Shown here: in pieces, positions 45,640 to 57,519 of the stretch
Layout: each line of letters begins with the position of its first letter
How positions within the stretch are numbered: position 1 is the stretch's first letter
DNA from: Protopterus annectens
Taxonomy: Eukaryota; Chordata; Ceratodontiformes; Protopteridae
Reading direction: 5' to 3'
NCBI RefSeq assembly: GCF_019279795.1
Contig: NC_056749.1
Span: 575,210,247-575,274,246 of the forward strand
DNA: 64,000 nucleotides
Notes under the pieces: model-generated
The model's input: the letters and a program-made list of their open reading frames with translations, nothing else
Told to the model about the DNA's origin: nothing
Databases searched by the model: none
Made by a program: the position numbers and the translations under genes

Positions 45640-46928
45640 GGGACTGCCCAAAATGCATAAAAATCAGTTTCCACCACCTCTTCGACCTATAGTAGCTGGT
45701 AATAAATGGCTAACTGAAAACATTTCCATTTATCTAGAGTCCAAGTTAGGACCTATAGTGAAAAGCATACCAAGTATCCTTAGAGATACACAACAACTAC
45801 TGAAGGGCTTAATGTATATACAGAAAGAAATAGATAGATCTACCTCCTTGTTTTTAGTTACAATGGACGTGAATAATTTATTCACAGTCATACCGAATTA
45901 TTATGGCATGGAGGCAATAAGAGAAGTGATGTGCAGGGATGCTACTCTAGATACAGATACACAGTTGTTAGTTAGCACTTTATTGGATCTTGTGCTAAAC
46001 AATAATGTTTTTTCTTTGGGGGGTTGCGATGGGCACCCCTTGTGCAAACTTATATGCAAACCTTGTTATGCATAACTGGGAACATCAGTATGTTCTAAAT
46101 AGTAACTTCTCCAAACATATTACATTATATAGACGCTTTGTCAATGATATATTAATTTTATGAAGAGGTGATATAGATTCCCTGCATAAATTACTAAGTT
46201 TTTTAGAATCAACAACAAACTTTTTAAAGTTCACTATGGAATATTCCAAAACAAGTATTAGTTTTTTAGATATCACCATATCAATTACTAATGCCAGTAC
46301 TTTGGACACCACTATATATAGGAAGAAATGCTGGAAGAATGCCATTTTGCATTTCAATAGTATGCATCCTAGGCATATTTTTCATAATATAGTTAAAAAT
46401 CAGTTTATGAGAATAGATAGACTCTGTAGTAACAAAATAGTAAGAGATCTGGAATTAAAAAACATGAAAGATCTATTTCTACAGAGGGGGTATCCATCTG
46501 ATTTGTTGGATGAAGTTGCCAATGCCTATAAGTTACATGTTCATGGGAACATAATAGATGAGAGACGGAAAACAATCACTGGTGTTAACAAATTAAGATC
46601 TATTTGTGGATGTTATCGGGGTAGATCTGATATCTCATTTGTTACCAGATACACCAGTGATAACTATAATATTACGAGTATTATTAAAAAGAATTGGAAC
46701 ATACTTTTAGCTAATCAAGATATCAAGAAATTGGTAGGTGATATTCCCCATTTTTGTTATAGAAATAGCCGAAACCTGAAAAGAATCTTATGTAATGAAA
46801 GATTAAGCACAAGGATGAATGAAGAAAAAAGGCTATATACAGGGACAATACCATGTAGGAAGTGCAATATGTGTAAATGCATCATAACAGATGATTATTT
46901 TAATGTACTGATGAAGCATACTGGATAG
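45640..46928 (+). pseudogene. PLE 1 reverse transcriptase, remainder; endonuclease lost
   Basis: 45653-46075: LPKMHKNQFPPPLRPIVAG, LVTMDVNNLFTVIP (motif A), then a frame loss in motif B (GTPCANLYANLVMHNW is readable across the shift). Motif C reads RFVNDI rather than the usual FxDD form, so a catalytic Asp is replaced. 46236-46928 covers FLDITISI, HFNSMHPRH and CRKCNMCKCII, the Cys cluster before the endonuclease. The GIY-YIG domain should follow but the sequence jumps to the pseudo-LTR. It is dead through three kinds of damage: ERV, frameshifts and deletion. Confidence 0.8.
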
Positions 46929-46937
46929 TATGTGAAA
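46908..46937 (+). ncRNA. Hammerhead ribozyme motif, PLE 1 right end
   Basis: CTGATGA (46908-46914), stem II GCATAC/GTATGT (46916-46933, one G-U), GAAA (46934-46937), then AGCGCTTGTTATTTCGTT and AATAAA-containing sequence. Mirror of the motif at 34587-34616. Confidence 0.65.
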
Positions 46938-47069
46938 GCGCTTGTTATTTCGTTAATAAAGGATTTTTATTTGAAGACATCGTGGTGTTTCTCGTTTTGG
47001 TGTTCCTGGGATTGTACCTGTCTTTACATTTGAGATCTTTGGATGGTAACCACCTTCTTTCTGCTTCTA

Positions 47070-48240
47070 CTGGCATTATAAATAAACTCACTAAACTAGG
47101 TATAAATCCGTATGTCACAAGATGGGTTGCCAATTGGCTCACTGACAGAACCCACACTGTGAAAGTAGCAGACTACAAATCCAACTTCAGACCAGTGACA
47201 AGTGGAGTACCACAGGGTTCAGTGCTGGGTCCTCTCCTGTTTAGTATCTATTTCTCTGAAGTACAGGCTAACACAGAAGGTCTTTGGCTAATGAAGTTTG
47301 CAGATGACTGCAAACTAGGAGCCGTAATCAAAACTCCAAAAGATGTGGACATCCTGCAAAAGGGCCTCGCTGAGACAGATGCCTGGTGTCAAAGCCACCG
47401 ACTCAAGCTCAATGCCAAAAAGTGCATTGTCATCCCTTTTGGTAAAAACTCTGTACCCATGAACTACCACATAGGCGATAGTCTACTTAACACCAAAAGT
47501 GTGATGAAACCTTGGGACACAGGTGGCTAGTAGTGTCTCCTTTGATAATAACATCGCCACAGTAGTCAGGAAATCCTTCTATGTGGCACACTTCATCACA
47601 AAAGGTTTCTCATCCAGGAAAAAAGGTCATCGTTCCCCTCTACTCGTCACTCATTAGACCTATTATAGAGTACAACACCCCTTTTGATATGTACCTTACA
47701 AGACATCTACAACAACTGGAAAAGCCGCAGAAATACCTCACAAAAAGGATTACTGGCCTCAAACAGATGCCCTACACAGACCGTCTCAAAAAACTGCAGC
47801 TTTACTCTGTCGCATATCGCCTACTCAGAGGTGATCTCTGCCTAACATACAAAGCTATGTCAAACCCAGAGCTTTTGGACATGCTCCACTAAAAGAAATC
47901 CCAATCTCTCCTAGCTACATGCTCTAGGGACCTAAACCTTGTCACCACAATAAACAGAACATGCTGGAGGGATAGATTCCTGTCCCAGAGACTTCCCATA
48001 CTCTGGAACAAGCTACCTATCTATATCAAACAAAGCTCATTAGCACTCTTCAAGAAAAATCTTGATGATTGGATGGGAGATAGGAAATTCACCTGGGGGA
48101 TCACTTCTGTGGCTCTGCTCGACAGTGGCACAGGAAAATATTTTTTTTGGGAGGCGAAAGACAGGGTGCCTTTTGGCTGGGCTTGTATAGGCCCTAGGGC
48201 CAGTGGCCTAGTACCCACCTATGAACCTGAAACTGGTACA
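47070..48240 (+). mobile_element. CR1-like LINE fragment (RT to 3' end)
   Basis: Same subfamily as the copies at 8642 and 17100. It starts in the RT (GIINKLTKLGINPYVTRW) with SGVPQGSVLGPLLF and an intact MKFADDCKLGAVI motif C in the frame 46982-47530, which begins in PLE sequence. After frameshifts the C-terminal part follows (47581-47892, then CWRDRFLSQRLPILW out of frame). It ends in the CR1 3' UTR (GGGCCAGTGGCCTAGTACCC). An inverted copy of this block lies at 54394-55392 and 63595-63770. Confidence 0.8.
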
Positions 48241-49680
48241 ATATTCTTTGGCAGTCACCAAAGATTATGTAAAAATAACCCTCTACAAACAAATACAATA
48301 AGCAATGAATCCATTCAAACCATAGTAGAATGCAAGTACCTTTACTCTAAACTTTACCCAACACTATATTTCAAAAACTATACAGATGCCTGCATAGCTA
48401 AAGTTATTATACAGTTACAACTGTCTTATTCTAACCAGAACTGTGGTTATATTATCTACTGCCCCGTCCAGCTGTGCATTTCTCTAGTCTGCTGGCAACC
48501 TCAACTCCAAGTTACAGATGAAAAAAAACACCTCTTGTGAAATACAGTATTGGCATTCATTTCTGAATGCTGCTGCTGCACTACCATCCCTAATGCTTTG
48601 CTTCCCAGGCAGGCACCCCTTCACCCGGCTCTAGCTATGCCTCTACCACTGAGCATTTCACCCCCACAGTAAAAATTGTCCTCATCCTCAGAATCAAATA
48701 TGCCCTACCTAATATCTCACTTAACTTGTCCTATAACATTCGATTCCAAATTACCTGAAATTACATGACCCAATTTTATTAATATCTCGTTTCAACTCAT
48801 ACATCACTGCATATCCCACTAGAAAGCTAACTGGCTACCAGTTATGGCAAGGTCCATTCTCTTACTGTCTTCTCTCATATTTAAAACACTAAAGGGTAGT
48901 CTCTACACTTCCCGCAATAGAAAATTTCTGCTCAAGTCCACCCCATACTACTTATAACATCAGGACAAGAAAACATTTACTATTTACTGCCAATGCCTTG
49001 GTGTCAACATAGGAGAAAAATGCTTCTCAGAAAATCATACCAACCAGCTGGAACATCTCCACTCTACACACCAGACTGAAATGCATACGCTTTAAAGATA
49101 AAGGGTAAGACACCTATGCTGCAAATGAATCCTCTCATCACCTGCAGCCACACTGCTTTCTGCTGAAATAGTTCGTATAGAAGTAAATGGTCACTTTCAT
49201 AGCTATCTCTGTTTTCATAATCTCAAACAACCGCTACTAAATACTGTACCTCAATTAAATAACGTTCTCTACAATCTTCTCATTACTATAAAATGAATTC
49301 TACCGTGAAGTCTCTAGCACATTGTTCAGTATCCACTTAAACATGATTTTCATGTTTACTGTGCTTGTTTAGGATACATTTTGATGTAATTCACAAATAG
49401 GAATGGTTTCACTAAAAGATGTTTGCTCAGTATAATAGGAGTGGTTTGTAACTCTTACTGCATCTGGGTCGTGGCTGAAGAGGGACGCAGGACCAGGCTG
49501 TATACCCAGTTAATAAATTCTTGAGTTAAAAATAAACCTAGGTGTAAATAAGGGATTCATGGACAGTGAAATCCCATCTTGTCTAAGCATTATACAAGGG
49601 TTCAAAAACCATAAGTAACCAAAGCTCAGAGTATGCATGGCCAACATGATAACAGCAAAGCTGTTTTTCAAGTTGAATTT
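48241..49680. other. Unassigned sequence, partly duplicated downstream
   Basis: No gene recognised. 48241-48668 recurs inverted at 54394-54830. 48978-49434 recurs in direct orientation at 51587-51966 plus 53807-53893. It holds the empty-site version (49343-49357) of the PLE 3 insertion. Confidence 0.75.
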
Positions 49681-49685
49681 CTAAA

Positions 49686-51577
<1,892 letters not shown>

Positions 51578-51586
51578 AAAAAATGT

Positions 51587-51966
51587 ACTATTTACTGCCA
51601 ATGCCTTGGTGTCAACATAGGAGAAAAATGCTTCTCAGAAAATCATACCAACCAGCTGGAACCATCTCCACTCTACACACCAGACTGAAATGCATATGCT
51701 TTAAAGATAAAGGGTAAGACACCTATGCTGCAAATGAATCCTCTCATCACCTGCAGCCACACTGCTTTCTGCTGAAATAGTTCGTATAGAAGTAAATGGT
51801 CACTTTCATAGCTATCTCTGTTTTCATAATCTCAAACAACCACTACTAAATACTGTACCTCAATTAAATAACGTTCTCTACAATCTTCTCAGTACTATAA
51901 AATGAATTCTAATGTGAAGTCTCTAGCACATTGTTCAGTATCCACTTAAACATGATTTTCATGTTT
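51587..51966 (+). repeat. Direct duplicate of 48978-49357 (left part)
   Basis: Runs from TACTATTTACTGCCAATGCC to the PLE 3 target site, with a handful of substitutions against the first copy. It resumes after PLE 3 at 53807 and runs to the N gap at 53893. Confidence 0.9.
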
Positions 51967-52137
51967 CCAAAGAAATATACAAAAAATACTATTAAAAACC
52001 AAAATGAGCCAAGCCTCCAAGCATTCCATGAACTACAGAAACACCAAGTTCCACAGTACATAGACCAGTAGTTGCTAAAACCAGGCAGCAAAGTCGAGAC
52101 AGCAAATAATCCAAAAAATGAATTTAATTAAAGCGCT

Positions 52138-52169
52138 TTTCGTTTGCTACAATATGCAAACTTCCTCAG
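52138..52169 (-). ncRNA. Hammerhead ribozyme motif, PLE 3 left end
   Basis: Minus strand: CTGAGGA (52163-52169), stem II GTTTGC/GCAAAC (52142-52161), GAAA (52138-52141), then AGCGCTTTAATTAAA. Stem III is very short. Confidence 0.7.
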
Positions 52170-52506
52170 AATAAACCCATAATGCCATCCTTTCAATTTA
52201 TACAATTGTTAGATTCTATAATGAATTTGCAATGGTTGCAGTTGTAGCATTTGAACATCCCAGGAGTTCTAACTGAAAAAGGTTTCATCTCGAACCAAGA
52301 TTTGAGATTCCTACCTTTTTTCTAAGCTACTAAAGGTGTGGGACCCAATTTTGATGATACTGAAGTTAAAGATGGCAACACATTATCCCTTTCTCTCACT
52401 TGGAGTAGTGGTACATAGATGTTCCGATTCCTTTTTGTTGTAATCTCATCTATAAGTTCCTCAACAAGACAGTTAGGATATCTTCTACCTAAAAACATCC
52501 TTTTAA

Positions 52507-53228
52507 GGGATAATGTGTTGCCATCTTTAACTTCTGTAGGGGATCAGAATCATGAGGATGTAAGCAGAGTAGACATAGTGGTCGTCCCTAGATTCATTAC
52601 TACGTTTGCAGTTGATAGTGCCACCTTGTGGTCCACTATCAAGAAAAATTGGCAGTTGTTCACAGTAGACTCGACAGTATCATCAAAATTGGGTCCCACA
52701 CCTTTAGTAGCTTATAAAAAAGGTAGGAATCTCAAATCTTGGTTCGAGATGAAACCTTTTTCAGTTAGAACTCCTGGGATGTTAAAATGCCACAACTGCA
52801 ACTATTGCAAATTCATTATAGAATCTAACAGGTTCAACGTTAACAAGTATGAATTTAAACTTAAGCATAGACTAACGTGTAATTCAAAGATGATAGTATA
52901 TTTAGCCCAATGTCAGAATTGTACTGCCCATTACGTAGGGAAAACTGAACGCAAGTTTAGAGAATGAATTTATGAGCATCAGTACGCCATTAGGAAGCTC
53001 AAGCTTACAAATGCATTGGCAAAACATGTTTCAGAGTACCCTAACCATCAATTTAAATTTATTGGGATTGACCAAGTGTTTAATGATATTAGAGGGGGTC
53101 CCTCTGCATTAAAACTGTTGGTCCTTGAATTTCATTGGCAGATTAGGTTGGAATCCTATCACCCTCCTGGTTTAAACGAGGCATGTTCTATTGGTTGTCT
53201 TCTTAGCATTTTAAGTCTAAGGAGATAG
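52507..53228 (+). pseudogene. PLE 3 C-terminal protein with GIY-YIG endonuclease (one stop)
   Basis: The open frame 52419-52967 reads through the head-to-head junction; PLE coding proper starts near 52507. It has KGRNLKSWFEMKPF, the Cys cluster CHNCNYCKFI, TCNSKMIVYLAQCQNC and HYVGKTERKFRE. The last two are the GIY and YIG blocks in PLE form (VYLAQC, YVGKT). TGA at 52965-52967 interrupts; the same frame continues IYEHQYAI and finishes at 53228 (PPGLNEACSIGCLL). The endonuclease would cut target DNA for PLE integration. RT motifs are missing because of 5' truncation. Confidence 0.8.
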
Positions 53229-53627
53229 GTGTTTTCACATTGAATGTTGAGAATACCTTAGCAGACGATCAATATATTTATTTACTGTTGCACACAATTA
53301 ATTTAGGTATTATATATATGAATATGTTTCTTTTATATTTTACCATTCAATGTTTTATAAAACCATAACAATTACATTTGTTTGTACTTCTACTTCTATT
53401 TTTAATTTCTTTCATGACTGTGTTAAGTAAATTTTTGTGATCAGTGTTATATGATGCATACAGTCAACATATTTTATGTACCTTAGTTTTATATTGTAAA
53501 GAAGTGTTTCTGCATTTGGTATTTCAAGGTACTGTGTTTTTAAATATTGAATAATGATTAATGAGGTAATTTATTGAATCAATTAAGTCTTTTGTATAAA
53601 TTGAAAGGATGGCATTATGGGTTTATT

Positions 53628-53659
53628 CTGAGGAAGTTTGCATATTGTAGCAAACGAAA
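53628..53659 (+). ncRNA. Hammerhead ribozyme motif, PLE 3 right end
   Basis: CTGAGGA (53628-53634), stem II GTTTGC/GCAAAC (53636-53655), GAAA (53656-53659), then AGCGCTTTAATTAAA. Exact mirror of the left-end motif. Confidence 0.7.
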
Positions 53660-53893
53660 AGCGCTTTAATTAAACTCATTTTTTGGATTATTTGCTGTCT
53701 CGACTTTGCTGCCTGCTTTTAGCAACTACTGGTCTATGTACTGTGGAACTTGGTGTTTCTGTAGTTCGTGGAATGCTTGGAGGCTTGGCTCATTTTGGTT
53801 TTTAATATGATTTTCATGTTTACTGTGCTTGTTTAGGATACATTTTGATGTAATTCACAAATAGGAATGGTTTCACTAAAAGATGTTTGCTCA

Positions 53894-54393
53894 NNNNNNN
53901 NNNNNNNNNNNNNNNNNNNNNNNNNNNNNNNNNNNNNNNNNNNNNNNNNNNNNNNNNNNNNNNNNNNNNNNNNNNNNNNNNNNNNNNNNNNNNNNNNNNN
54001 NNNNNNNNNNNNNNNNNNNNNNNNNNNNNNNNNNNNNNNNNNNNNNNNNNNNNNNNNNNNNNNNNNNNNNNNNNNNNNNNNNNNNNNNNNNNNNNNNNNN
54101 NNNNNNNNNNNNNNNNNNNNNNNNNNNNNNNNNNNNNNNNNNNNNNNNNNNNNNNNNNNNNNNNNNNNNNNNNNNNNNNNNNNNNNNNNNNNNNNNNNNN
54201 NNNNNNNNNNNNNNNNNNNNNNNNNNNNNNNNNNNNNNNNNNNNNNNNNNNNNNNNNNNNNNNNNNNNNNNNNNNNNNNNNNNNNNNNNNNNNNNNNNNN
54301 NNNNNNNNNNNNNNNNNNNNNNNNNNNNNNNNNNNNNNNNNNNNNNNNNNNNNNNNNNNNNNNNNNNNNNNNNNNNNNNNNNNNNNNNNNNNN
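53894..54393. other. Scaffold gap, exactly 500 N
   Basis: A round-number placeholder, so the true length is unknown. Open frames made of X across it are artefacts. Confidence 0.99.
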
Positions 54394-55392
54394 TTTGGGG
54401 TGAAATGCTCAGTGGTAGAGGCATAGCTAGAGCCGGGCGAAGGGGTGCATGCCTGGGAAGCAAAGCATTAGGGATGGTAGTTCAGCAGCAGCATTCAGAA
54501 ATGAATGCCGATACTGTATTTCAGGAGAGGTGTTCTTTTTTCATCCGCAACTTGCAGTTGAGGTTGCCAGCAGACTAGAGAAATGCACAGCTACACGGGA
54601 CAGTATATAATATAACCAAAGTTCTGGTTAGAGTAAGACAGTTGTAACTGTATAATAACTTTAGCTATGCAGGCATCTGTATAGTTTTTGAAATATAGTG
54701 TTGGGTCAAGTTTGCAGTAAAGGTACTTGCATTCCCCTATGGGTTGAATGGATTAATTGCTTATTGTATTTGTTTGTAAAGGGTTATTTTTACATAATCT
54801 TTGGTGACTGCCAAAGAATATTGTACCAGTTTCAGGTTCATAGGTGGGTACTAGGCCACTGGCCCTAGGGCCTATACAAGCCCAGCCAAAAGGCACCCTG
54901 TCTTTCGCCTCCCAAAAAAATGATTTTCCTGTGCCACTGTCGAGCAGAGCCACCGGGTGAATTTCCTATCTCCCATCCAATCATCAAGATTTTTCTTGAA
55001 GAGTGCTAATGAGGAGCTTTGTTTGATATAGATAGGTAGCTTGTTCCAGAGTATGGGAAGTCTCTGGGACAGGAATCTATCCCTCCAGCATGTTCTGTTT
55101 ATTGTGGTGACAAGGTTTAGGTCCCTAGAGCATGTAGCTAGGAGGGATTGGGATTTCTTTAAGTGGAGCATGTCCAAAAGCTCTGGGTTTGACATAGCTT
55201 TGTATGTTAGGCAGAGATCACCTCTGAGTAGGCGATATGCGACAGAGTAAAGCTGCAGTTTTTTGAGACGGTCTGTGTAGGGCATCTGTTTGAGGCTGGT
55301 AATCCTTTTTGTGAGGTATTTCTGCGGCTTTTCCAGTTGTTGTAGATGTCTTGTGAGGTACATACCAAAAGGGGCGTTGTACTCTATAATGG
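54394..55392 (-). mobile_element. CR1-like LINE fragment, antisense, in an inverted duplicate
   Basis: Reverse complement of about 47680-48668. On the minus strand, 55363-54872 keeps a 163-codon frame for the CR1 ORF2 C-terminus (YLTRHLQQLEKPQKYLT, CWRDRFLSQRLPILWNKLP). The first copy is frameshifted in this stretch. 54394-54830 is the non-CR1 flank found at 48241-48668. The PLE pair interrupts the CR1 at 55393, and the CR1 resumes at 63595. Confidence 0.85.
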
Positions 55393-55554
55393 CACCAAAA
55401 AATGAGCAAGCAAACCAAGAACACCTACTAGCAGCCGTTGAGGTAGGTAGATGAAGAGCAAGGCGTTAGTATTAAAAAAGTCCACGAATAAACTGTAAAA
55501 AGCAAACACTCTTTAATTCCACAAGTAGCGTTAAACACCAAACCAAACAGTGTT

Positions 55555-55586
55555 TTTCGTTCCAGTCACTACCGGAACTTCATCAG
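55555..55586 (-). ncRNA. Hammerhead ribozyme motif, PLE 2 left end
   Basis: Minus strand: CTGATGA (55580-55586), stem II GTTCCGGTAGTGACTGGAAC (55559-55578), GAAA (55555-55558), stem III AACAC/GTGTT with a loop. Same as the right-end motif. Confidence 0.8.
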
Positions 55587-56479
55587 ACAAATACTTCCTG
55601 TTATAAAGGTCCTTATATATAAACAGTATTGTATAAACGTCATTAATTGACTTTTTAAAACCAATTTTAAAATCATCATTAAGTTCCATTTTTCTACTAC
55701 TAACCCCGGTCCTCTGGGGATCGCTTAAAGCCAGTAACCCTTGTACATGATAAAACAGTTCTAAGTAAGTGTAGTTAGAATACCTGTTGTACCCTTGATC
55801 TCCAAGGTTCTAGTCTTTGTAAACACACTAGAATTCAGGTAATTGCCATTTTCAATGTTTAAAGTAAAAACAAAACACACTTAGAAGTCCTATTCCATTC
55901 TAGGTGCTCGTAAATAGCACACGCTCATATCACATTTCAACAGGTCGAAGGATGTGTGCCCAAACCACCAAGTGTTTTCCTATTCGTGTGTACATAGATC
56001 AAATTGTAGTCGGTTACTGCACTGATGACTCGTGCACTAAATAAGACAATTCTAAAAGTGTGTTACACGGATACCTACTGGACCTTTCAGTCTCGGTAGA
56101 AAAACTGTTAACGTGCTGTGTTGCAAAAGGTTCCCTATTTTGGCTGTTTTTAACATACCCTCAAAGGATCGGATCCTGTCTAAATAGAAAATAAACAAAT
56201 ACATTGCGTGTAATATAAGAAATGACCAAAATAATGTCCTAAAAGGTATATACACAAAAAATCTGGTTTTCACCTGCTCCAAAATATCTCGGTCATATTC
56301 TGATCGGTTACTGTTTTTTTAGGGTTAATCCCAAGAAGTGGCTATTCAAAATAAGATAATCACATTCCCGTGTTGTTTCTGGACTGATAAATGGTGTATA
56401 TGTCCCAAGATAACTGTATTCCTCCGCTAGGGATGATGAATCTTGAAACATGTGCCAGCCCAATGTTTATGGCATGCGG

Positions 56480-56503
56480 GTGACTACCAAACTTGGTAGT
56501 CAC
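56480..56503. repeat. Small perfect hairpin in PLE 2 3' UTR, left arm
   Basis: GTGACTACCA, AACT, TGGTAGTCAC. The same hairpin lies in the right arm at 62491-62514. Confidence 0.8.
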
Positions 56504-57519
56504 TTCACTCCCTGAAGTGCAACCCAACTTTGTTATTAAAAATGAACCTGTTGCTTAAAAACTATGTAAACATAACACTAAAATAGCTGTGTTTACAGCT
56601 AAATAAAAAACCTGCCTACTGCAAACTAAGTCAATAACTGTTCGTGTTTTTGTGAGGAATAAATGTCATGAAAAGAGTGTTCAAATGAATAGTTCCTTAT
56701 CGCAAACTGTTTTAAATGGTTAACTAATATTTATACATACATTAATTATTATAGTGATATCTTGCCCTACGATGTTAACTTCTCTGTCTTATAGTAGTTA
56801 CTACCTACTGCCGGTCACTTAATAAATTAAAATAAGGTGATGTAAAAATATGGTTAAGGACCTCTCAGTCTGCCTTTGGACTAGTCCTATGGGCTTCAAT
56901 TTTGTTGTATATTAACTAACTCTGCAATGTCTTTGGGTGTTTGCTACCCTTGCATTTCTACTAATTCTACCAGTTTGTATTTCTTTAGTGGGTAATATGT
57001 GTTACTGTTCACCTCATTTAAACATATGTTTCCTAAGAATGCAAAGGTTACAAACATTAATGAAGGTCTATTCGTTACTACTATTACAGTGGTGAAAAGG
57101 TCAAGAACATATAGGTATCAGTAGTCATGGAGAACAAGTTCTTGTTGGTCTTGTCCAAGTAACCTAACCTATATTTAGTTCAAATTTGGTTGTAATCAAG
57201 ACTTGCCAGTTTTATTACTGTATATTGTTACCATCATGAGTGTAAGTATTATCTAGACACATGTGGGAATCAAGGTTCACAGGGATCAATTCATATTAGT
57301 CTTGCCCAAATAGACTAAGTTATGTGAAGTTCAAATTTGGTAGTGAACAGGAACTCCAGTTTTTTCCTTACATGTTCCCATACAAACATTATTGTCGCAA
57401 GGGCACCTCTCCAGCTGGGGCAAGGAATCTACATTTTAAGTTCTGCATATAAAGGGTAGGTAAATGACTGTTATTAGTTTATTTATTTGTAAAATTAGAT
57501 TCTGTCATTCATTTTAGTT

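Larger units (their letters stand above)
34499..47081 (+). mobile_element. Penelope-like element 1, interrupted by an ERV
   Basis: Outer ends are inverted copies of one pseudo-LTR: 34513-34630 reads as the reverse complement of about 46908-47010. Both contain a hammerhead core. TACTGGCATTATAA occurs just outside each end (34499-34512, 47068-47081). The coding part is sense (35264-36650, then 45640-46928). About 34630-35250 is AT-rich and looks like the antisense 3' UTR of the left copy. The GIY-YIG endonuclease and most of the 3' UTR are deleted from the sense copy at about 46900-46908. The left flank is one LINE family and the right flank is CR1, so the 14-bp repeat is not a simple target duplication. 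Confidence 0.75.
51967..53806 (+). mobile_element. Penelope-like element 3, head-to-head pair
   Basis: Flanked by ATGATTTTCATGTTT (51952-51966 and 53807-53821); the paralogous empty site lies at 49343-49357. The right copy is sense from about 52507: C-terminal RT-linker, zinc cluster, GIY-YIG, 3' UTR and pseudo-LTR. The left copy is antisense, 51967-52506. It carries the pseudo-LTR, lacks the endonuclease and UTR stretch matching about 52830-53590, and extends further 5' than the right copy (minus-strand MFLGRRYPNCLVEELIDEIT at about 52395-52506). Both copies are 5'-truncated and meet at about 52506. Confidence 0.85.

Noticed and set aside
53867..54578. Long open frames of X residues
   Set aside because: They translate the 500-N gap.
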